The notes below the pieces were generated by a model. It did not search any database. It had not been told where the DNA came from and saw only the letters and a list, made by a program, of their open reading frames with translations. 64,000 bases of DNA from NCBI GenBank assembly GCA_902728285.1, contig CACVBU010000262.1:310001-374000 (forward strand), read 5' to 3'. The position numbers and the translations under genes are program-made. The first letter of the stretch is position 1; each line of letters starts with the position of its first letter. Below, one piece after another: positions 11,364-23,326 of this stretch. This DNA comes from Clytia hemisphaerica. Taxonomy: Eukaryota; Cnidaria; Hydrozoa; Leptothecata; Clytiidae.

Positions 11364-12109
11364 AAAATAGGCTATTATTATTCTTACCTTTTTTATCTTT
11401 CTCTTTGCAACAATACAATGGTGACAAGTTTACACAACACAAGTCAGGTAGAACATTCGGCAAATGAGCTTAAAAAATGTTCCTCTCTATGCTATCTAGC
11501 CCATACAAAGAATAAAAAGTTATTAATGATATAACAACTGATGTAGTTAACTATTTTTGTTTTTTTCCAATAGCCTTATCTCCTTAGAAGCTTTTTGTTG
11601 TTAAGAGGTAAACTGTCTCAATGGCTTTTGGTTATAGTTGATTTTTCCCTGAAGAACAATCCATTCAGATTTGCTAGAAAACAAGGGAAGTGTTTGATGG
11701 TGTTGCAAAAAAAATCATAGTCAAACAAAAGAAAATGAAAAACCTTTCCACAGATTTTTTCTCCCCCTGTTTTTTCGAAGCAATTTTTTCCCTCCCCCCT
11801 TATGCTCCCCCAGACTAATTAACAAAACCAACAATCAAGCCAATCAAACCCAAATTGATCTTTGATTACTGATTGAATTTGTGTCAGCATTTTTTGCATG
11901 TACAAACTGTTGATGTTTTTATTTCTGTTTGTATTTACATTTTGTTAGAATGCCCACTAGAACAAGAATAGCCACTCACAGTAATTTTGTTTGTATTGTG
12001 TATCGTGTGAATTTCCCTAAAGTTTCAGATAAACCCATTTTCAATATTGTTAATGGAAATTTAAACTCATAAACTTCATTTCACAATGGATGATCTGTCT
12101 GCTAAGCTT

Positions 12110-12565
12110 AAAGGAAAGACTGCTGACCCCATTACAATCCCACCAGAAGTTTGGAAAACTTGCTCCTTCAATGGCATCTTACTTTTAATCTTTGTACTCC
12201 TCCCATTCCCCAAAAGGAGATGTCTGTTTCCCTAAAAATGATCATCTTAACATAGATTGCATCAAAGATTTATAATGCTCTTCTTGTAAACAGAATCCAT
12301 CCGACTTGAAGCAGTCCTTCGTACAAATCAAAAGCTTTTTGTAAAAGAACCCTCAATTATTGGTCAAATTCTAACAGCGATTATTGGGTGCAGTTGGGTG
12401 TGTAAAAGCTAAAACTTACCAGCTGTCTTTGTTTTTGTTTGATTTCTCAAAAGCATTAGATTCAGTGCACTGAGGGAAAACTTGAATCCATCATGTGAAA
12501 TAATGTGGTATTCCAGAAGTAACAGTAAGGGCAGTAATGATACTTAAATGTTGGATGTTTAAGTT
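12110..12565 (+). pseudogene. Decayed non-LTR retrotransposon reverse transcriptase
   Basis: Translating the plus strand in shifting frames gives fragments with the order and spacing of a LINE reverse transcriptase: a PIPKK-like stretch near 12200, SKIYNALLVNRI near 12265-12300, a TNQ-like stretch near 12330, and FDFSKALDSVH near 12435-12475, the last corresponding to the F.DF.KAFDSVH motif of the RT palm. Stop codons and frameshifts interrupt it several times, so it is a dead fragment. It sits just upstream of GPD2 exon 1 and plays no visible role in that gene. Confidence 0.7.
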
Positions 12566-12634
12566 CTGCTTAATAATAATATCTGAAAGTTTTACTACGT
12601 TGTTTCCTTATTTTTAGAGTGAAAAAAATTAAAA

Positions 12635-15600
12635 ATGTTTCGAATAGCAATAGGAAGTACAACAGCTTGTGTTGGCGCTTACAGCTTATACAAAGTCCAA
12701 AAAGTTGACAAGGTATTGAATTTCTTTTATTTTGACTTAAACTTAATAATCAGATGGTTTATGTTCCTTGAACTGCTGGTAAATTCAATTATGCTGAGAA
12801 AAACGCCTAGATTTTTTTGCTATGTAACAACTATCTTCAGAAATTGAGATATTTAAGTGAAAAGTTGCTGCTTTATAGAAAGAAAACGGTTGGATTCCAA
12901 TTTTAGGGTTTGTTTATCCCAAAGTATCTACTAGTAAAAGATCTCATACCATCTAATTATGAATTTAAAAATGACCTCGCTCTTAGTCATAACACTGATT
13001 TGAGGGATGGAAAAACAACTTCAGTATTATAAAGAAGAATATCTCGATTTTGTTTAATTCGTACATTTTATAGAGCCTTGTGGCTGCAACACAATCACAG
13101 AGAGATGAATATTTGAAACCTTTGCCATCAAGGTAATTTTGCTTTTGATTTTCCCAGCTCCATGCTTTATTAAATTTACATGTTTTTTATAAAATCAGGC
13201 GAAAAGAATGTCCTAAAGTTGTGGTTACATTACATTAATTTATTTCTAAATTTCTGAAATATTTTAATCAAGTCTTTATGATTAAAAATTTACAAATAAA
13301 GACGTATAAATTCTTGAAAAAGAAATTATTTCTTGCGATTCTTTACCATTTTTTTGGTAAAGAGTTTCAAGTTTTTTTCTTCACTTCTCTCGAGATCAAG
13401 GCCACCGACATGGTAGTTCTGTACATTTTTTTCGATTAATGAATTTTCTAGCGTTTGGGATTTTCAAAACGTAATATGAGATAGGGATGAAAGATAGGAT
13501 AAGTTCTAAATAAGATCTAAATTCTTCTTGGTCACGTAGACGAAGTTCAGCAAATATGTTGTTGTAGGCACTTTTTTCGTTTCTCAACTTTAACCACTAG
13601 GCGTACCCAGTAAGACCTTTTAGCTCGACTTTTCTTTTTCGAATATTTCTTCTCAAATTTCCATTTCAAAAGAATTAGCACAATACGTGCTGCTGCCTTC
13701 CTCCTTCCACTCATGTCGTTTGTTGAGTGAGAAAATGAGTTGAGAAAAAACTATTGCAGATTTGATACAACATACAAAAATTTCAAAAAGACTTAAAAGA
13801 AAATAGTTAATTTCTTTAATGTATTTTTGATTAAAAAATTTCAAAATTTTTAAAGATATTAATGTAGTGTAACCACGGCTTAAGAACTCTATATTCACGG
13901 TTATTTCTTGCCAACTCTAGATTCTCATTTTGAGCTTCCTTGAAGCTTAACTCAAAATATTTCCACTAAAATGGGGCTTGACATCGTGTATTTTCAGGTA
14001 TGAAAATGAGTCAGCATAAATTTGAAAGATTTTTGTACTGTTGTAAAATGTAAATTTTTGAAGCATGGAATTAGAGAAATCAATTTCATCATCAGCAGGG
14101 TTTATAAGGGTTCCTCCTGTTACGGTTCCTCCTGGTTTTTATCTAATAAAGTCTGTCACAATATAGTCTGCAACAAAGACAATAAAGACTGCAACTTTTG
14201 ATTGAATTTGATTAGTGGTTTAGTGCTTGTTGAAAAAATATTTAAGAGTGAAATATTATTAGATAGAAAAAAGTGAAAATACAAAAAGTTGGAAAACGAA
14301 GATGAAAAATGAACTTCATCAATAACTGTGCTATGATTATCATTTTCACAAGAGTGATTCTTTAATCTTAGAACATCATTGATGGGAAAAAAAGTTAAAA
14401 AAGAATATTCGATCGAAAGATAGTCCAAAGTTTATCACTGATTGGATATTTTTTGACTTTTTTCGCATTTATGACTTTCTAAGATCGAAGAGTTTCTGAT
14501 ATAGAAATGAAGATCATAGCACCAATTTACAAGAAAATCATATTTCATTCTCATTTCTCACTTTTTTGAATCTGTGTCTTTTTTTATAATACTCCACTCG
14601 GAATTATCTTTTCAATAATCACAGATCCGCTGAGTTTCAGAGTTTTGTTTCATTTCATTTCAGAAATGATCTGTTGAAGAGATTACAATCACCAGATGAA
14701 GAATTTGATGTCTTGGTGATTGGTGGTGGCGCCACAGGGTGTGGCGTGGCCCTCGATGCACAAACTAGAGGTATATATTCGACATTATTTTGAACAAATT
14801 TCAGGGCTCAAATACAATAATAAAGTTGAACTAATCTAATAAAGGTTTTCACAAATCTTAAGTGTCATATCTACGTTTTTTGAAGAATAATTTTAACCCA
14901 GACTTTGAAGTATGAAATAAATTAAAAATAGTACAATTTTTATGGTATATCAATTACAGTTCCAACCCTAGCTGTTGGAATTACACTCCTAGAACCTCTA
15001 TTATAAAACAGTTGCTTCACTTCGTGTGAGCTTATGATGTGACTTTGACTGGATGCTGCACGGCCTACTTTATTAGTGCGAATGATCTCAATCTTGCCAA
15101 CGTTGTTATAAGGTTTGAAGTTACTCATCCTCTGAGCACCTAACTGGTCTAACGGATCATAATAATGTCTGTAGACCATGTAATCTGAAGCTTCGGTGTA
15201 CGGTGCTTGTGACTGCTCGTTTGAGTTCCTGGAAGCCGATTGGATGGCTGAATGCTTGGTGATCCTCAACAGACAATGTGATTCAATGCCTGGTGGAATT
15301 TCCAGGGCTGGTGTTGGTCGCTTTGGCACAGGAGTCCTTTTTCGTACCTCCTTTCGACTTGGTAGTTCACGACTTAAAGATCTATTTCCAATGATATTCA
15401 AACGTTTTTGTTGATCGCGAAATAATTCTTTCTGTTTTCGTTCAACTTCATCGCAATTTGTGCCGTGAATCTTTGCATAGCAACCGATGTCTTTCTCCAG
15501 CGTCATTTGTAGCTTGCGATTTGAAATGTGTGATCGACGGACGTTAAACTCAGTGCTCTTGTATTTACTGTTCCCATAGGCTTCGTCCTTCAGCCACCTC

Positions 15601-18600
15601 AAACGTTTCTCTGAGGGCTTTGTGTTCGGTCTTTTCGGCTCATCCCAACAAATAGTTGGTCTTGAATAATCGATCAGTAATTTCTGATAAGCACTCATCA
15701 CTCAGTAGTTCTAATCACGTCTGTATCATTTGATAATTTTCTCAAATTAATATTCGCTGATATAGACCCGGTTTAATGATATTTTAAAGTCTTTGATCAT
15801 TAAAGGAAGTACCAGTCGAGTGTCCATCAGACTTTCTCCGTTCTCGAATTGAATGAAAGTTTCCAGTTTACTCATTAATTTCCTTCCTTCTCTCAACCTT
15901 CTCTCAGACGCATTGCGTTCTTGTTGTGATACACGAGTGGTCTAGAAAATGATCATATCCATTCTATCATTCTATGAAATAAATGAATTATAAACCGAAA
16001 TGCTGATACTCTCCAATGAGAGAGACGTGTGGTTTCGTATTTTTCTTCAAATGAAAATCTCTCGGTCACTGTTTCAATTTGCAAAGAATAGAATTGTGGC
16101 GCTGTTGGACGTTTGTGTGTTTTCTTTTGAAAGAATTCCCCTATTTCGAAAATGAGATCCAGATTTTCTACACTCATCATAATTTGATCATGCTTCCTAA
16201 AATGTTCAGTGTTGCTATGGTAGCTCTTGCCTAGTCCAAAGCTAAACTCATCAATTCATTAGTTTCTTTCAAGGAACTTTGAACTTTTCTTTGAAGCTCG
16301 AGTAAAATTCACCCTATCTATAGTATAATCAAAATAACCTTTGTTCAGTTTACTACGGGCCTTAATTACCCTCAACTTACTTATTAGGGAAACATATATG
16401 AGATCGAATTCTCCCACTTTCTTGCTTCCCTTAGAACATTTGAAAAAATTCTACATCCTTTAGGATTTTGATTTTTATAGGTCCACACCATCGATAAATC
16501 TGGATCGGGCTGGGTCGGGGGATGTTACGCTCCTGCCTATTGAAATTATTTTGTTGCGAACCCCCTTGATCACTGGATATTTTTTTATTTTATCAAGATC
16601 ATGAAAGAAACGAAGGTTTGATAACGTGAAACACCCGGTGTCCATATGTTTACTCAAATCCTTCTCATTAACCTAACTGAAGCTTTTCCAGAAGAAAAAA
16701 ATTTTACCCCCACTGTTGAGGATATTGATTTTTCGAAGTATCGAACCCCCTATATTATATATATTATATAGGATATCCTATTTTATTAGTAAACACCCCC
16801 TGGATATCCACTCTTGAAAATATGCTCAACCCCCTGGATATCTTCTCTTATAAAGATGCTTACTCCTGGATATCGTATTTTTTACTTGAAAAGACACTTT
16901 ACCCCCGGATATCCGCTTCCTTGTAGATATTTAACCCCCTGGATATCCGATATCCTCAACAGGGGGCACGGGCTATTTCTGGAAAAGCCCAATGAAGCTT
17001 TACGGGCTTTAATCTTGGGTAATACTCCCCTTCAAAATGGTTTTGTTCTTCTTCTTTACAAGGTTTGAAGACTTGTTTGGTAGAGAAATATGATTATGCA
17101 TCAGGGACAAGTAGCAGGAGTACGAAACTTGTGCATGGTGGTGTCCGCTATCTACAAAAAGCCATCATGAATCTCGATCGCGAACAGGTACACTGTCTGC
17201 ACCCCAAAATGTGTGTGAACCCCAAAATGTAGGTTTTTGGTTTGACGTCCACTGAAATTTTTTCAACGTGTTTGCAGCCAGAAAACTTTGGAAATGGATA
17301 GCCTATGAATATATCAACTTATCTAAATCGAATTCATCGCTTATTTTGATAATTTTCTTGCGAAACCAGAGATGTTTTTCCAAAGTGACGTCTGAATTTT
17401 CGGTCAAATTTTCAATCAAATAAAAATTGGTACACCAAGACTAAAAGATAAGTCCTAAAAACTAGGGTCGACTTTAAAGCCCTGTTTATCCTGAACATTG
17501 TGTCAAAATTTTATGCCGGTAGCTCAAACCCAATAAAAGATATGTCATTTTGAAGCACCCTCATTTTTCGAAATTTTGACAAAATGTCAGTTTGAAACAT
17601 TTGAAAGTAATTACTATCAGTAGGGTTGGACTCGGACTCGGACCTACCTCCAAAATCTAGGGTCGGGTGACGGCAAACCAACAGTTTTTAAGTCCAGCCT
17701 AGTTCAACACGGTGTTGTCGTTCTAGTCTATAACATGTTAGACGTCTATAGTTTGAGACAGAGTAGAGTATAGTGATGAACTAAAGGACAAAACTTAAAA
17801 CTAATAAATATAAACAATATTGTATATTACTGTGTTGCACGTATTATAAACCACTCCAGGCTAGTGCCATTCTTCTACCATTTTAAAGAATTTCTATCTA
17901 CAAACATTCTAAAAATAACAAAAATATAGAAATGCAAGAAGGACCACTTCACTATGATACACCCTCAAATAAAGTAATACTCAACTGATAACTATGTTTT
18001 CTCAATATTGAAATACTTTTATCTCCACAGTATCATTTGGTCAAGGAAGCGCTCCACGAGAGAGCAAATGTGCTAGAAGTGGCGCCTCATATCGCAAGTC
18101 CTCTTCCTATACTACTTCCTGTTTACAAGTATGATTTCTTTATGAATGTACTACTAATCTCTGTTGGACTTACATATCATCCCCAACCTTCCAGAGAATC
18201 GGGTTCGGGTGTACCAGGGCCATGTGGCCATACGTGTTGTATCGATACAGCAGTTTGATTAAGATATTTGACGCCGTTTGGCCTAATGAAGTTTGAAACC
18301 AACTCCCTTTCATGGATCTGTTAGCTCAAAGATAGATTGGTGAATCGAAAAATGTCTCACACGGTCCCCCACTTTCAACGTTCATTTTTTTGCAATACCC
18401 GCTCTTAACAATGGTAGTAGGGTCTGGGGGACGAATGTTGATCTTGCAAGAATGCTCAGAATTCTTCTAACTAAAGATATTTGTTGGAGGATTGTAGATA
18501 CTTTCCAGTAGATAAAAAGGGAATTTGATTATAGTAATACTTCAAATTTTACTTGATTGCCATATTCACTAATCTATGAAATGCTTCAAAAAAGTGAGAT

Positions 18601-21600
18601 TACATTCTCCGTCTCTCTCAGATGGTGGCAGGTGCCATACTTTTGGGCCGGTATCAAAATGTACGACTTGGTTGCTGGACGGAAACTTTTGAAAAGCAGC
18701 TATTACATGACGAAAGACAAAACTATCGAGAAATTTCCAATGATCAAACAAGAGGGTCTTTGTGGCTCAATCGTTTATTACGATGGTAAGGTGATAAAGA
18801 AGTCCGGTTTTTTATTTCTAGTCTCTTACTTCAGACTAAACCACGTTTTGCTAGAACTAGTTTTTTAGGAGAATTATTCGTCATTGCGTTTAACCCAAGG
18901 CTCACAGAGAACAATAGACACCGAAGCTTGCACATAGTTGAAATCAATTCTCTCGAAACTCTTTTGAGTCGATTTGAGTCGATTGTTGTAGCCATTTCTC
19001 TATACATCTCATTCACTTTCTTCCAGGACAACAAGACGACGCCCGGATGAATCTGACGCTCGCAATGTCTGCCATCAGAGAAGGAGCTGCTTGTTTGAAT
19101 TACGTTGAAGTGAAACATCTTTTGTTCAAGCAGAAGGATGGTAAGTATCGAGGTGATTTTATCCACAGTTCGATCATGTGAGTCCTTCGATGGATGAGTG
19201 AAAACCCGTTTTCTTATCGGGTTAGTCAATGAAAGTCAAAGCCTTTTTCTAATTCCTCCCAGAAAAGTTGTTCCAACTCGAAATCGAACTTATAGGAAAT
19301 ATAAATTCAAGATGGTGAAATGGTTTTTTTATCAGGGTTAGTTGCTCCCACCCTGTAATGGAATTTTAATCGGACTAAGAATCAGACAGTGAGAGCTGGG
19401 TAAGACTGTTACTAATCTTTTGCTTTTTCACAGGCGAGAAACAAGTGAGCGGCGCACACGTTCGAAACACATTGACAGGCGAAGAATGGGACATCAAGGC
19501 AAAATGTGTCATCAATGCAACTGGTCCCTTCACGGATGCCATACGAAAAATGGATAATCAAAACACGCCAGAGATTTGTTTACCAGCTTCTGGTATTCAC
19601 ATTACACTACCCGATTATTATTGGTAAGATTTCTATTTATTATAACCCGTCGCAGATGAGGAGAACTGTAGTGAAATAAGAAGAAAATTTCACTATTTTT
19701 TAGATATAAAAATACAAACCCGAAAAGCGTTGTTTCAAATGATAGATGATGTGATGAAAAGTCGAAAAGTAAAATTGATAGGTCGCTTTGCATTCACCGA
19801 TTCTAAGCGGTAACTACACTTGTCAGTCTTTTTAAATAATGGCTATAGTTTTGTTTAAATGCTAGAACTCGTCCAAAACAACTGACCTCTCCCTATCTTT
19901 GTTTTGTTGTGTTCTTGACTTTTCTCATTTTAAATTTTATCACTTTTTCTTTCAGTCCAAAAAATTATGGTTTATTGGACCCAGCCACGAGTGATGGTCG
20001 AGTCATTTTCTTTCTACCTTGGGAAGGAAAAACGATCGTTGGAACGACCGATCGGAAATGTAAAGTGTCCTACTCTCCCCATCCCTCCGAAGAAGAAATC
20101 GACTTTGTATTGAAGGAAACAAAGAAATATATCAATCCCGACCTCAAAAGTAATCATCATTATCTTTGTTTTCATTCTGATTTACGTCATTTTCTTCAAC
20201 CACTAAGAGCTAACCTCGCTTTTTTTTTACTAGTGACCTTTTGAAAATATATTCTTTCGGAAGAATTCTTAAATAACGTTTGTTATCCCTAACGATCTCA
20301 ACTTGACCAAAATGTCTTCTTTTTCAGTCCGTCGTGGAGACGTGCTTTCTGCTTGGTCAGGTATCCGGCCCCTTGTGTTAGACCCCAAATCCAAAGACAC
20401 GCAATCTGTATCGCGAAATCACGTGACTGACGTTTCTGATAGCGGATTGGTTACTATTGCGGGCGGGAAGTGGACCACCTATCGTTCGATGGCACAAGAT
20501 GTTGTGGATGTAGCAGTCAAATCCAGTGGAATGAGTGACACCAAACCTTGTGTGACGGATGGGAAATTGTTAGAAGGGGCGGATGGGTGGACGCCCACAT
20601 ATTTCATACGACTTGTTCAACAGTTCGGCATAACACCTGAGGTAGGTCTCATTTTTCTCCATTGCTTGAAAAATCTTTTCACAGTCAAAAGTCAATAGAG
20701 TAACACATTAGAGCCATTTGAAGTTTAGCTTTCCTGAATTTCTTTGATGCTTGATAGTGATAAAGGATGGCAATTTGAAACTTTCAACTTATCTTCAACC
20801 AGGTAGCGGAACACTTGGCACACTCTTACGGTGTGAAAGCATCACAAGTAGTTGAACTCTCAAGCATGAGTGGTCAACGATGGCCTGTACTTGGCCAAAA
20901 GTTGGCTGATGGGTACCCTTACATCGAAGCTGAAGTTATTTACAGTGCACGAAATGTAAAGAAGTTTATTGGTTATTTGTTGCTATTCTTTTATTTTATT
21001 TTTGCAAGGTTGAGAAATTCTCAGGTTATCTTTAAAAAGTACCTGATAAACTGTATTTTTAAGATATTGTCAAGAGCGCCAGGAAATTTCAAAATTCTGA
21101 AAGGTCATTCCATTTCTGGATTTTCAGGAATATGCTTGTACGTTGGTTGATATGCTTGCACGAAGGCTTCGTCTAGCGTTTCTGGATGTCCGTGTCACAG
21201 ATAGTATCTTGCCACGAGTGGCCGATATCATGGGAGAAGAGTTAGGCTGGGATCAGACAAAAAGACAGGTAATATTGGTCGATAATTTGTTATAAGGGTG
21301 CCATCTATGTCTTATTTTATTTGATGCTATCTTCATGTAAAAGGGAGCTCATAGAAATGAAAAGAAATCTTGTTGTATTATGTGTGAATTAAGGATGAAA
21401 GTATTACAGTAAACTGTCGTCTATTCGAACTTCTATAATTCGAACTTATTCTCAATCCCCATCAGGGAAAAATGCTATTATTAAGATGCTTTCTATAATA
21501 CGAATCTCTCCATAATTCGAACAAAATAAGATTCCGTTTGAGCTCGAATTAGCGAGAGTCAATCAACTGTATTCTATAATTTTCGAGAGCAATACACGAC

Positions 21601-23326
21601 TAAGTATTTTCGTGTTACTTCAAAGCCTGATGTGTTTACTTCACTCTTCCTTTTTAGAAAGAGATCAATGAAGCAAAAGAGTTTTTGAAAACCATGGGTT
21701 CTTCCAATCCTGCAGAGGACGTCAAAACTACAGACCATACCGAATGTACGAACCAAGATTTACTGACCTCTATATACAAAAAACTTGACAGCAAAGGCAC
21801 TGGTATGATTTTTTTATTATTGAAGAAATTCTTTTGAATGATTTAACATGACAAGGTCTTTTGGTAGAGATTCTTCTTATGTGGTTGTACTGGCAAGAAA
21901 AATATCCTTCAATTTTTTAACGATAAGCAATAACATTTCCTATTAAAAGCTAAGAGCGAAAAATTTTGAACCCCCCTCCCCTAGCATTTGATTCCTTTAT
22001 GTTAGTCTACTGGCTCAGTGGCCCGGTGAGGGTTGTGCAGATTGGGAAGGCTGTAACAATAGGTCAAATTTTGGTTGATGTGTCAAAAAATCTTCTTTGA
22101 ACCAAAGTCTTCGTTTCTTTCGCAAGAATATCGAGCTACAAACATGATATCATAATAAAATCTTGTAAACCCAGCTTCAAGTAGGAGATCCACATAGAAA
22201 TCTAATATCACGGGATTTACGTTTTCGATTGACGAATTAAAAGAAAGTTTCTTCCCATTTGTTTTTTGTAGGAAAGCTGAAAGAGAAGGATGTCCAGGCA
22301 ATCTTCCAAACATACGGTAGCCGAGAAATCAATTCAAATGAAGCCAATGACATATTATGTAATGTTAGCGACGACTGTGCTCTAGATATGGAGAGCTTTA
22401 TTAAGGTTCGTACATAAGGAATTCTTGTTCCAGCACAGAATAATGACAGTATCAAGCAAGAACGAGAGCGTGAGAGAGGAAATAGAATACTTGCGTTTCA
22501 AGAGGAAGTTGCTCTGATTAAAAGGGGTGTATTTCGTTTGGGATTTTACTTAAGGTGTACAAACTTAAGCAAAGACGAAATTTCGTGATATTTTAGCCCC
22601 TTTTGCGATATTGATGTCTTTGAAGATTCTAAACGCCCCTGTCTCAGACCCGTGAGACCCGTCTGTGACTCCAACCCCACTAGAAAGTTTGACAAAAATT
22701 TCGTCCCCTGTGGGAAAATACCCTGGAGATTCAGCCCCACTGGGAAATCGACCTTGATTTAAAAATTGAACACAAAAACCATCCCCACGAGATTTTAATA
22801 AGAATTTTTATCCCCACTGAGGAAAAAAGTTCCACCGGGCTGCAAGACAGGGGTGTTTCTAAGAACATTCCAAGGTTTTATAGACTCTGAAGCATTCAAT
22901 TTCTAAGGAAATTTGACCAAGTTACTCAAAAAATCTACGAACACATTTTTTTTTTTACACATTAGGAAAATTTTTAGTCTTATAACCCAAAAAGCTAAGA
23001 ACATGAAGCTTTCAAAACTTTTCGACGCTCTCATTAAACAAACCTGTCTCTGATTTAGACAATATCAAAGCTGAAATAAACTTTTAGGAGTTTATGAGTT
23101 TTGCTCAAGAACAAACAATGTATTTGTGGATTGAAAATATCAAACCCTCTGGTCAACCCTTTAAACCAATTTGAGTGAACTTTACAGTATGTATGTTACG
23201 CCGGTCCTTTCTTTCCCATAGATGATGGTTTCAGTACAGAATGGCAACATCATCAACAATCCTCTAGGGATTCTCATACAAAAGAATTTCATCGCTGACC
23301 ACGTGACTAGAGATGCTGACCAATGA
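12635..23326 (+). CDS. GPD2: Mitochondrial FAD-dependent glycerol-3-phosphate dehydrogenase
   Basis: Oxidises glycerol-3-phosphate to dihydroxyacetone phosphate at the outer face of the inner mitochondrial membrane and passes electrons via FAD to ubiquinone (glycerophosphate shuttle). Fifteen exons: 12635-12712, 13074-13132, 14664-14770, 17063-17187, 18031-18128, 18622-18785, 19027-19140, 19434-19623, 19956-20149, 20328-20641, 20803-20955, 21128-21268, 21658-21802, 22272-22405, 23222-23326. All junctions are GT-AG and the phases join. Total 2121 nt, giving 706 residues (human about 727). Residues 1-26 form a short N-terminal segment; the dinucleotide-binding GGGATGCG is at about 66-73; the family signature [19 protein letters not shown] is at 94-112; GGKWTTYR is at about 422-429. 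The C-terminal calcium-binding region is present but its EF-loops look weak (DSKGTGKLKEKD at 623-634). A splice acceptor at 12617, just before the ATG, implies a 5' UTR exon upstream. Confidence 0.96.
14940..15701 (-). CDS. Uncharacterised intronless ORF nested antisense in GPD2 intron 3
   Basis: An open frame of 253 codons begins at an ATG at 15701 and ends with TAA at 14940. It lies wholly inside the GPD2 intron between 14771 and 17062, on the opposite strand. The product is hydrophilic, rich in Arg, Ser, Lys and Pro, with a basic Pro-rich stretch near residues 115-140 ([19 protein letters not shown]) and a tyrosine-rich patch ([13 protein letters not shown]) near 175. There is no signal peptide, membrane segment or recognised domain. 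Codon choice and composition look like real protein, unlike other frames in the AT-rich spacer, and the length is far above chance here. I do not know the family. Nested antisense single-exon genes in introns are common in animals. A processed retrocopy is another explanation. Confidence 0.65.
   Translation of the reverse strand: MMSAYQKLLIDYSRPTICWDEPKRPNTKPSEKRLRWLKDEAYGNSKYKSTEFNVRRSHISNRKLQMTLEKDIGCYAKIHGTNCDEVERKQKELFRDQQKRLNIIGNRSLSRELPSRKEVRKRTPVPKRPTPALEIPPGIESHCLLRITKHSAIQSASRNSNEQSQAPYTEASDYMVYRHYYDPLDQLGAQRMSNFKPYNNVGKIEIIRTNKVGRAASSQSHIISSHEVKQLFYNRGSRSVIPTARVGTVIDIP
16740..16967. repeat. Diverged tandem repeat with ACCCCCTGGATATCC core
   Basis: About six to seven units of roughly 30-55 bases each carry CCCCTGGATATC or a close variant (near 16795, 16830, 16866, 16904, 16934) separated by AT-rich spacers containing TTGAAAA or AAGATGCTT. 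The block opens with an alternating TATATTATA stretch and closes with GGATATCCGATATCC. It lies in GPD2 intron 3, shortly before exon 4. Confidence 0.65.
21408..21569. mobile_element. pogo/Tigger-like MITE in a GPD2 intron
   Basis: The ends CAGTAAACTGTCG (21408) and, inverted, CGAGAGTCAATCAACTG (ending 21569) are flanked by TA. The interior repeats ATAATTCGAAC-type blocks. CAGT termini with TTCGAA-like inner repeats and a TA target site are typical of pogo-group elements; the assignment is an inference. It lies between exons 12 and 13. Confidence 0.55.
22633..22858. mobile_element. TIR element (MITE), family A copy 2
   Basis: Same organisation as 868-1144: ACGCCCCTGTCTCAGACCCG at the left and an inverted ACACCCCTGTCTTG end at the right, with inner blocks TCGTCCCCTGTGGGAAAA and TATCCCCACTGAGGAAAA. 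It is flanked by CTAA on both sides, which fits a 4-bp target duplication. It lies in the last intron of GPD2. Confidence 0.6.

Noticed and set aside
10531..11467. Several frames on both strands with repeated Phe/Pro/Gly/Lys-rich strings
   Set aside because: All are translations of the GGAAATTTTCC-type blocks inside the TIR element at 10394-11363.
15953..16180. 75-codon minus-strand frame upstream of the nested ORF
   Set aside because: It could be an earlier exon of the nested gene, but no convincing donor was found, so it was not listed as a gene.
18831..19229. 132-codon minus-strand frame
   Set aside because: It overlaps GPD2 exon 7 on the other strand and is a shadow of it.
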